DNA of 20,823 nucleotides, taken from Didymodactylos carnosus (taxonomy: Eukaryota; Rotifera; Eurotatoria; Philodinida; Philodinidae). The first letter of the stretch is position 1; the number at the start of each line of letters is the position of its first letter. Below the pieces are notes generated by a model, which saw only the letters and a list, made by a program, of their open reading frames with translations, was not told where the DNA came from and ran no database searches. A program made the position numbers and the translations under genes. The stretch lies in contig CAJNOQ010003270.1 in the NCBI GenBank assembly GCA_905250885.1, positions 1-20,823 on the forward strand, in the 5' to 3' direction. This document shows, one piece after another, positions 1 through 6,565 of the stretch.

Positions 1-1598
1 AACGTCAGTTGTGATGGATATATGGACATTTGGTGCAGATTGAATTTATCATCAGAATTTATTGTAATTAGATCATCAATGTAGCGAAAGGTGTTATTTA
101 ATGATCTGCATGTTGAATACAATTTTTGTGTATTTTTATCCAAAAATTCAAATTCTGATTTGTACAAGAACAAATTTGCTAAAAGGGGCCCGGGATCTGT
201 GCCCATTGGTATTCCAATGGTTTGTTTAACAACAATCTTACCTAGAGTGAAATAACTATTCTCAACTAGAAATTTAATCATATGACCGAAGGTTTCTCTA
301 CTAATTATTGTATAATATTTGTGCTTATTGTTGTTTTGAATATTGATGTTACTTTGGAAGGTAGCGAACCATCCATTGGTTAGTATCACTGTGTTATTTG
401 ATAAGATACTTTTCTTAGCTATCCATTTCATACTTTCAATTAGCAGGTCGTGCGGTATACTTGTATATAATGTTGAAAAGTCGTATGTTTCAATATTTCT
501 AGCTGATCTTTTCTTATTAATCTCTTTAATTCGCTTTAATACATGAGATGAGCTGTCGATGATCCAAAATCGATTTATTTTTGTTCTGATTAGTAGATTG
601 TCACAATATTTAATTTGTTGTTCATACATTAACCGTAATGCACAACAGAGCAGTTTAGCTAATTTTTTAGTGCAGCAATAGGATGATGAGATTATAAAGC
701 GTTGTTTAATTGGATTTTTATGAAATTTTGGGATCCAATAAATGAATGGTAGTTTTTTCATATTATCAGCAACGTCTATATTATAATCCTCTTTGAGCAC
801 TTTACATTGTGAATCGATTAATTCTGATGGATCGAACTTATCATCGATTTTATATGTATCAGATGGAGTATAATACCCGATTTCTGCCAGAATTTTTTCT
901 AAATAAAACCTTTTGCAGATGACAGCAACGTTTTTACTAGCTTCATCAATCGGTACAAGTACATATTTCTCATGCAAAGCTTTCAACTCATCTATAATAC
1001 ATTGTTGTTTTAATTTTGGTTTATATAAGCTATATGCTCGATAATTCACTCGTTGTTTTCTTAATTGTTTGATACGATCTGTAACTAACTGTAATAGTTC
1101 AGTTTTCCATTCACGAAATAAGATTTTAGCTAATTTTTCCTTTTTTGAAACTTTATCAATATAATTTTCTACAGCTTCTTTTACACTTTCAAAAGCATGT
1201 TTCCAATTAGTTGGTTGTAGTTCACGATACTGTGGTCCTTTTCGGAGAAGTTCGCGTAGTTGTTTATTTTTCACTATTCTTAAATCACCAGTGATGATAT
1301 GTTTATGTTGAGCATCACAGAATGTTGACAATCGACAGTCACATGTAGATTTCTGGAAAAAATCTATATTAAAAGCTGAAACCGTTTGGCGATAATTGAA
1401 TATTTTACTACGAATCGGTTTTGTCAATTGATACGTAGTCATAATATCTGTATTTTTCAAGATTTTAGGCAGAAGTTCTTTGATAGACTTTGTATTGAGA
1501 AGACGTTTGATGTTAATGTCCTCTACGCTCCTATTCACAAACTTTATAACTAGAGGATTACTAATTAAACTCTTTTTACTTTCCGCGTCATCCTTCAT
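1..1598 (-). CDS. Reverse transcriptase, probably of a Penelope-like retroelement (5' part, runs off the left edge)
   Basis: Read on the minus strand from the ATG at 1598, the frame stays open for 532 codons to the window edge with no stop. The expected RT motifs occur in order: PKFHK (residues 290-294), YDFSTLYTSIP (372-382, catalytic Asp373), GIPMGTDPGPLLANLFL (462-478) and FRYIDDL (504-510, catalytic Asp508-Asp509). Near the N-terminus, cysteines 86, 88 and 94 with histidines 98 and 100 could bind metal, followed by TGDLRIVKN (103-111) and GPQYRE (121-126). The template-primer motifs resemble Penelope-like RTs, which copy element RNA into the genome. I cannot see the C-terminus, so a GIY-YIG endonuclease is untested. 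The frame is also open upstream of the ATG to 1670, a stretch that overlaps an inverted repeat, so the true start is uncertain. The unbroken frame suggests a young copy. RT identity is firm; the subfamily is inferred. Confidence 0.85.
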   Translation of the reverse strand, partial: MKDDAESKKSLISNPLVIKFVNRSVEDINIKRLLNTKSIKELLPKILKNTDIMTTYQLTKPIRSKIFNYRQTVSAFNIDFFQKSTCDCRLSTFCDAQHKHIITGDLRIVKNKQLRELLRKGPQYRELQPTNWKHAFESVKEAVENYIDKVSKKEKLAKILFREWKTELLQLVTDRIKQLRKQRVNYRAYSLYKPKLKQQCIIDELKALHEKYVLVPIDEASKNVAVICKRFYLEKILAEIGYYTPSDTYKIDDKFDPSELIDSQCKVLKEDYNIDVADNMKKLPFIYWIPKFHKNPIKQRFIISSSYCCTKKLAKLLCCALRLMYEQQIKYCDNLLIRTKINRFWIIDSSSHVLKRIKEINKKRSARNIETYDFSTLYTSIPHDLLIESMKWIAKKSILSNNTVILTNGWFATFQSNINIQNNNKHKYYTIISRETFGHMIKFLVENSYFTLGKIVVKQTIGIPMGTDPGPLLANLFLYKSEFEFLDKNTQKLYSTCRSLNNTFRYIDDLITINSDDKFNLHQMSIYPSQLT

Positions 1599-1619
1599 CA
1601 CTTGTTGTTGATTTAGTTT

Positions 1620-2172
1620 GAAACAAACTTCGAAAATACTTCGAACTATATGTCCTGAAGTTTTCTCGGCTTACTAACATTATTTGGCTGAGAAAAAAAT
1701 TAATTTAAAGAATATTGTAAAGTTTTTGAACAAGGGACTATTATTAAAAGAATTCCTGTCCATTCTCCATTCATCATAAAAACTTGGTTCTTGTCAAAAT
1801 CGATAGAGAAATGTGTGGAGAATATTTAAAGAAAATATGTCAAAATTTTCGCTCTTTTCTTCCTGTTATTGACTAACTAGCACTAATTAATGTTAATTTA
1901 GCCTACTCTACTAGCTTACAGTCCCATTTGCAAAATAAGGACTCAACAAAAGCATTTAAGCAATACCTCACCTGATAGAGAGTTTCACGGGCTACAAGAC
2001 TGACTAGCTTAAGAGTTTTAGAATCTAATTTATTCATTAGAATTTTTTTATAACAGGCCCGTGCTCAAAAATCTAACAACATTTTTTTAAGTAATTAATT
2101 TTTTTCTCAGCCAAACAATGTCAGTAAGCCGAAAAAACTTCAGAACGTATACTTCGAAGTGTCCTCTACAAA
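1620..2172. repeat. Imperfect long palindrome next to the RT ORF
   Basis: The left arm (about 1620-1757) and right arm (about 2040-2172) match as reverse complements. The best-matching core pairs 1620-1704 with 2095-2172 and includes TTTTTCTCAGCCAAA and the block AGTAAGCCGA. The match weakens outward through runs such as TTTTTGA and AAAAATTC. About 280 bp of AT-rich spacer lies between. The left arm overlaps the open stretch just upstream of the RT ATG, so the palindrome may be part of the retroelement (a terminal or subterminal inverted repeat) or a separate foldback insertion. Confidence 0.7.
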
Positions 2173-2231
2173 CTAGGAAAATTTAACAAAAAAATTCAAA
2201 ACTAAAAAATTTCTCTAATTTTTAGCTAAGT

Positions 2232-2566
2232 GAAAATATTTTTACAACATCTTGAACCAAATTTCACTCGAAGGAAGCATTTTCAAGGAAAAGTGTGGGT
2301 GTGAAAGTTGTTGAGAATCAGATTCAGATCAGATGAACGAGGGACTGTTCAAAATTCGTTAAACTGGACTTTTAAATTACATTATACTAAATTTTAAAAT
2401 TTTAACACCTTATTTTTCAATTTAAAAATCGAGTTTAATGAATTTTGAAAAATCCTTCGTTCATATTCCAGGGAATCTGATTTTGAACAACTTTCGTACC
2501 CACACTTTTCCTTGAAAATGCTTTCTTCGAACGAAATTTGGTTCAAGATGTTTTTGAAAATACTTC
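2232..2566. repeat. Foldback (hairpin) element, arms about 150 bp
   Basis: Left arm 2232-2380 and right arm 2419-2566 are reverse complements with scattered mismatches and small indels. Shared blocks include CATCTTGAACCAAATTTC, GCATTTTCAAGGAAAAG and TTTTAAATT. The central loop is only about 38 nt. The transcript or single strand would form a long hairpin. I see no transposase frame, so this resembles a MITE or foldback element. A 69-codon minus-strand frame at 2461-2670 lies partly in the right arm and is not taken as a gene. Confidence 0.8.
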
Positions 2567-2785
2567 TTGCTCCAAAATGCCATCGGGCAGGTCACAGCGG
2601 AATAACTCAGTGAAAGCTTGATCGACTTTTTTGCAGATACATCCTGATGTTCTCTATCGATTGACATCAAAATCGAGGTTATATATAGAAATCTGAAAAT
2701 TTTATTAAACTTAAAAATAGAGCCAAAAACCGAGACTAAACTTAAAAAATTATTTTCTGAAAAACGACAGGTCCAGTACCGGTAC

Positions 2786-2844
2786 CCGAAAAAAGTATTG
2801 AAATATATACTTCAAAGTGTCCTCTACAAACTCATAGGAAAAAC
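2786..2844 (+). repeat. Third dispersed copy of the palindrome-arm repeat
   Basis: This stretch repeats in direct orientation the segment at 2129-2177, sharing GTGTCCTCTACAAACT and the flanking CGAAAAAA and TATACTTC blocks. With the inverted copy at 1620-1660, that makes three copies within 1.3 kb. It ends about 30 bp before the left inverted repeat at 2875. Confidence 0.65.
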
Positions 2845-2874
2845 CGACCCTCCCCCCTTAATACGCAGAAATGT

Positions 2875-3009
2875 GTGAAAAGGCATGATATACTAACTTG
2901 TAACAGCAAAAGTTCCTGTTTCTTTAAATGCCAGATAAAATGCTAGAAAATCTGTTCTAAACGTGGGGCTAATTAGAAGGCTCATTTTACTAACAAACAA
3001 TGGAAAACC
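2875..3009 (+). repeat. Left inverted repeat of the 2.9-kb unit
   Basis: This is the reverse complement of 5642-5774. Conserved blocks include CTTTAAATGCCAGATAAAA split by few changes, TGCTAGAAAATCT and GTGGGGCTAA. Similarity stops sharply at GTGAAAAGG on the outside and at AATGGAAAAC on the inside. Confidence 0.85.
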
Positions 3010-3841
3010 ACCCTCTTTCAAATGGTTTTATCAGAATTTTTTTCATCCAATCATTCCTGAGATTCAGCAGTCAAACTGAACAATATAGCAATTTGGCTTA
3101 AAGTAGGATTTCCGAATGCACTAGGGAGAGCTGACAATATTTTGATGCAAACCGTCTGTCAAAAGGCTTTTTCATTACCGAGTTATAATCAAAAGAAAAA
3201 AATTAGGGTGTACACGAAATTTGTTGCTGTTACTGTAGATTCACTGAGAATTTTTCAAAACTTGAGGTTTTACGACATCTGACAAGTATTTCTTGATTTC
3301 ATATTTGTAATACAATACTGGCACCTCAATCAAACTTTTTTTGAGAAAAGATATAGTGGGATATATCCGAGATGAAAAAAAGTAAGGTGTAAAAATCGTT
3401 AGCACTTATTTTCGGATATATCCAACTGTATCATCATCTTGGATATATCATGATATACCTATCAGTCGATGATTTATTAAGGCTATATCCAACTGTATTA
3501 AAAAATGAGGATACAGTTAGATACATCAGAATGTTATGATGTATCTTGATGAAAACTCTGGAAATCAGGCATTTATATTCATATAACGGATTTATCAGAA
3601 GAAACGGTCACTTGATATTTCGCCAATATCTGTCAATTTTCATTCCCACAACTCGAACGTACGTTTAGAACGCACTTTACCTACACGACTTTCCAGTGAA
3701 TCAAAACGGAAGTGTTTTCAAGGAAATGGGTAATAACACAGAATCAGAAAAAATATCTCTCACTCCTACTTCCTAAATTTGCTTATGTACACAGATATAT
3801 ATATCTATGAAACGCAAGTAAAAGCATTATTTCTTATCGAA
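3010..3841. other. Non-coding stretch between the left inverted repeat and the zinc-knuckle ORF
   Basis: I find no convincing gene. The DNA is AT-rich and contains the ATATCC/ACTGTAT repeat cluster at 3411-3545. It would hold any promoter or 5' leader of the ORF starting at 3842, but no box can be assigned with confidence. Confidence 0.5.
3411..3545. repeat. Cluster of short repeats and two adjacent hairpins
   Basis: TATATCCAACTGTAT occurs at 3417-3431 and again at 3484-3498. The second copy pairs with ATACAGTTAGATA at 3511-3523 (12 of 13 positions). Immediately after, GATACATCA (3520-3528) pairs perfectly with TGATGTATC (3537-3545) across an 8-nt loop. Further GGATATATC-like words lie at 3359-3368 and 3441-3449. 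Confidence 0.65.
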
Positions 3842-4381
3842 ATGGCGTCGGTTATATTCTACGGTATTAAGGTAACACAAGATTTAGATCTTGACTATGT
3901 TCAAAAACTGATTAGTCAACGGTATGTGGGTTGTGTCAGCGTCGACTACCTCGTCGACAAGACCGGATTTACGATTACTGATGCCCTTCAAGCAAATTTC
4001 GACACTCTGAGAGTCGTCAACGAGATTTTGAAGCAAAAAATCATCAGGATCGGTGAGCACAGATTCGATGTTCACGCTCCAAATGAGCCCCGTCCACCAC
4101 CAAAGAAGGAACAAAGAGTTGCGTCTCAGCAGCACCAAAGAGAAATAATGTGCTGGACGTGCGGACATCCCGGACACAGAAAAGCGCAATGTCTACAATA
4201 TGACAAAACCTACTATTATCCGCCAAAAAATAGTAATCATCCGCATACTCCTCGTAATACACCTTTCAACCAGTGGTCAGCATCATCCAATCAGGCAAAT
4301 CCAACTATACAAGAACAAAATGTGTCTCTAAATGGATCAAAGCCATTTACGAACGGCGTTCAGCAACCTCAAAAAGCCTAA
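3842..4381 (+). CDS. Small CCHC zinc-knuckle protein, Gag/ORF1-like
   Basis: The frame encodes 179 residues from the ATG at 3842 (MASVIFYG). The frame extends upstream to an ATG at 3779, but that leader is low-complexity and the later start has a better context (GAAATGG). Residues 104-117 form a textbook CCHC knuckle, CWTCGHPGHRKAQC (C-x2-C-x4-H-x4-C), which binds single-stranded nucleic acid. Residues 1-80 alternate hydrophobic strands and helices in a way that could be an RRM-like fold, an arrangement seen in ORF1 proteins of some non-LTR retrotransposons. A Pro/Lys linker (82-90) follows, and the tail (118-179) is rich in Asn, Gln, Pro and Thr. Its base composition is clearly richer in G and C than its surroundings, as expected of real coding DNA. 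No RT follows it. It may be a captured ORF1/Gag fragment or a domesticated gene; function unknown. Confidence 0.65.
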   Translation: MASVIFYGIKVTQDLDLDYVQKLISQRYVGCVSVDYLVDKTGFTITDALQANFDTLRVVNEILKQKIIRIGEHRFDVHAPNEPRPPPKKEQRVASQQHQREIMCWTCGHPGHRKAQCLQYDKTYYYPPKNSNHPHTPRNTPFNQWSASSNQANPTIQEQNVSLNGSKPFTNGVQQPQKA

Positions 4382-5373
4382 AAATCGGTTAGGGTGAAAC
4401 GAACACATTCTGAGAAAAGAAAGGCTAAACGTACATAAGGCGTATGATGACTAAATACCGATCTCTTTTTTATTATTTAATCAAGTCAAATAGTTTTTTA
4501 TACTTCATTCACTTCATTTTGAAATCTACAAAGTTCTCTTTCTTTTTATTTCAAAAAAAAGAGGAATCTTGATATGAATTATCCCTAGCTTTGTTTTTGT
4601 GCGTCTCTTTTATCGTCAGATTTGACGTTACTCTTTTGTTCGTTGTTGTAAAGGTCGCTTTCAATTATGGCCATGTTTTTCTGCTTTGGAATCATTTGGT
4701 ACATTACCAAAGAAAAGAAAGAAACAAAAATTTCTATATCGGTGTATGAATGTGTATGATCAAGCTGGAAAAGAGAAACGAAAAGTTTATTTCCAACTTG
4801 ATTCATTGATACGTAACAGAGCGCGAAACGAATCAGGATTTCCTGATTCGGTTCGATTCGATTCAATTCGGGCCAGTTCAATGAAAACTAAAACTTTCTT
4901 CGCTTTTATTTCCACACGTTTGTTTAAAATACATTGTCTCAAGGTAGAACACTTCAGCAGAACATATTATTTATGTGACTGAAACTTTGAAAGATGAAAT
5001 AAAATTCTTGTTCAACCGCAGCTGAGCTACAAGAAATTGAAAAGATCTCAACATTAATAATCAAAAGATAAGCAAATGTCGGTTATGTGCGCATCCATTC
5101 TGGTGCTCTCAAAAATTCGATCTTTGAAAATGAATTTGATTCGATATCTTAATTACTCGATAAAAGATATTATATGTTCCTCGTTCTAACGCGATTATAT
5201 GTTTCTGAGCGGTATAAAAGAAAAACAGGACAAAATTTTATTACATGGTATTGTTGTTACTTTATATGATGTCATTGTAACTTAGCTTGACTAAAGTGTT
5301 TCAACTGAGTGGCTGATTCGTCTTTCAAAAATCTGTTTCGGTTCTCTTCATACAACACATTTCTCTCTCACAC
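4382..5373. other. Stretch downstream of the zinc-knuckle ORF without a recognised gene
   Basis: Two overlapping 98-codon frames (4686-4982 on plus, 4585-4881 on minus) resemble nothing I know, and neither has a coding look strong enough to call. A perfect 10-bp hairpin, CGAATCAGGA-TT-TCCTGATTCG, sits near 4829-4850. A TATAAAAG box-like word occurs near 5213. Confidence 0.45.
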
Positions 5374-5641
5374 AGTACTTTTCTCTTTGGACAGAATAGA
5401 AGACCCGGAACTCTTAACTCCTTTAACTATTTTTTAGATATTTCTGAAATAAAAATGGTAATATCAATGCAACTATCTTCTGATATACATTTAGATGCGA
5501 CTTAAGCAAAGACTACTTATGTGCGTGTAAACGTTTTTTGTCTAATAAACCGGCTTTATTTCAGAAATATCTAAAAAACAGTTAAAGTAGTTGTCACATT
5601 AAGAGATCCGGGCCTTCCATTCTGTCCAAAGAGAAAAGTAC
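5374..5641. repeat. Foldback element abutting the right inverted repeat
   Basis: Left arm 5374-5453 and right arm 5555-5641 are reverse complements, sharing GTACTTTTCTCTTTGGACAG, CCCGGA and TTTTTTAGATATTTCTGAAA. The right arm has about 8 extra bases. The loop is about 100 nt and contains GACTTAAGC. The outer end of the right arm runs straight into the inverted repeat at 5642 with no gap. Confidence 0.8.
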
Positions 5642-5774
5642 GTTTTCCATTATATGTCAGTAAAATGAATCTCATACTTAGCCCCACTTTTAGAATAGAT
5701 TTTCTAGCATTTTATCTGGCATTTAAAGGAACGAGAACTTTTGCTGTTACATGTTAGTATATCATGCCTTTTCA
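5642..5774 (-). repeat. Right inverted repeat of the 2.9-kb unit
   Basis: This is the reverse-oriented partner of 2875-3009. The outer end is ...GCCTTTTCAC at 5774, and similarity is lost in the following TCTTCCGACC. The inner end meets the foldback element at 5641. Confidence 0.85.
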
Positions 5775-6030
5775 CTCTTCCGACCTCATGCTCAGTCATC
5801 AATTGTTGCTCTCTTTTCGGCTTTTAATGAAAACAGCCTGACATTTATTTATTTAGTTTATAAACTGAAACAACGAAAAAGAAAACAATAACAACTTGGT
5901 TGTTTGTATTTTTATATCCTAAAGTCACACACGCATAAACGCAAAACGCGAAGAAAATGATACTTTAAATAATAACTGAAATAAATAAAAAATAAACAAC
6001 AGTAAATTGTTCTAAAAAACACAGAGAGAC
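5775..6030. other. AT-rich spacer
   Basis: A-rich sequence without a gene or repeat that I can support. Confidence 0.4.
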
Positions 6031-6171
6031 AGGAGGGGACCGTATCACAAAAAAACTTAAGTCTGACTTAAGCCTTCGTTATGTGCACTTACGTGCTAAT
6101 TTTTATACACTTAAGTGTGACTTAAGTCTAGACTTTGACTTAAGCTTTTTCGTGATACGCTTCCCCCCTCC
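6031..6171. repeat. Small hairpin element (MITE-like) rich in ACTTAAG
   Basis: The ends pair as GAGGGG-(2-5 nt)-CGTATCAC ... GTGATACG-(2-5 nt)-CCCCTC. Inside this the arms continue with a poly-A tract and AAGCTTAAGTC/AACTTAAGTC. The word CTTAAG occurs five times in about 95 bp (near 6056, 6067, 6110, 6121 and 6140). The GC-rich tips contrast with the AT-rich interior. Length is about 140 bp with no coding capacity. Confidence 0.8.
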
Positions 6172-6565
6172 CGAGTACAAACACATCCATTTTATCAAAA
6201 ACAAATGTCCAGCAGATCCTAGAATGTTTTATCCAACACGCAGGCACAAGAATAAATAAGCTCAACAGAAAAAATTTATACAGCTCACAACATGCAGCAA
6301 TAAGAACATTTTCAAAGGAAAATTTAAACATTTAAACATAACGAGAAAAAGTACAGCCTTCCGCATTTCCGCAAAAATATGCAAGAATATTTGTTTCTTT
6401 TGTGTCGACTTATATTTTTTTGTCTCATTTGTGCTTGCTAGCTGTTCGTCATCACATTTAGAAAAAACAAAACATATAAAAAATTCGTTTGACTAAAAAT
6501 TGCTCATCGTTGATTTCGATCTCGATTATCTGCATATGACTAGAATGAGTAATACGTTTTCATAT
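6172..6565. other. 3' flank of the STT3 gene
   Basis: This lies downstream of the STT3 stop codon on the minus strand and should contain its 3' UTR and poly(A) site. I see no canonical AATAAA on the minus strand here, so the processing site cannot be placed. A 63-codon minus frame overlapping it is not convincing. Confidence 0.45.

Larger units (their letters stand above)
2875..5774. mobile_element. Candidate 2.9-kb transposable unit bounded by inverted repeats
   Basis: The two ends (2875-3009 and 5642-5774) are inverted copies about 135 bp long, roughly 90% identical by eye (about 14 mismatches). The matching outer ends begin GTGAAAAGGCATGATAT. Inside are a small zinc-knuckle ORF (3842-4381), short hairpins (3411-3545) and a foldback element abutting the right arm (5374-5641). 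I could not see a clear target-site duplication outside the arms, and no transposase or RT is visible. It may therefore be a non-autonomous element, or two independent copies of one MITE that landed in opposite orientation around an unrelated ORF. Confidence 0.5.

Noticed and set aside
46..66. CTGATGA on the minus strand, as in a hammerhead ribozyme core
   Set aside because: It lies inside RT coding sequence. The GAAA core and the three stems are not present around it.
343..546. 67-codon plus-strand frame
   Set aside because: It is antisense to the reverse transcriptase frame, whose catalytic motifs fix the coding strand.
2270..2310. GTGTGGGTGTG resembling a bdelloid telomeric TGTGGG unit
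   Set aside because: It is a single occurrence, mirrored in the hairpin arm, with no tandem array.
3884..4262. Two minus-strand frames over the zinc-knuckle ORF
   Set aside because: They are shadows of the plus-strand CCHC protein and have no recognisable content of their own.
4845..4870. GGTTCGATTCGATTC resembling a tRNA B box
   Set aside because: There is no matching A box, acceptor stem or cloverleaf. It is part of a simple GATTC-rich stretch.
4585..4982. Overlapping 98-codon frames on both strands
   Set aside because: The length is within what chance allows at this composition. There is no domain, and the two frames compete for the same DNA.
5010..5035. TAGCTCAGCTG on the minus strand resembling a tRNA D-arm
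   Set aside because: No T-arm or anticodon stem follows at the proper distance.
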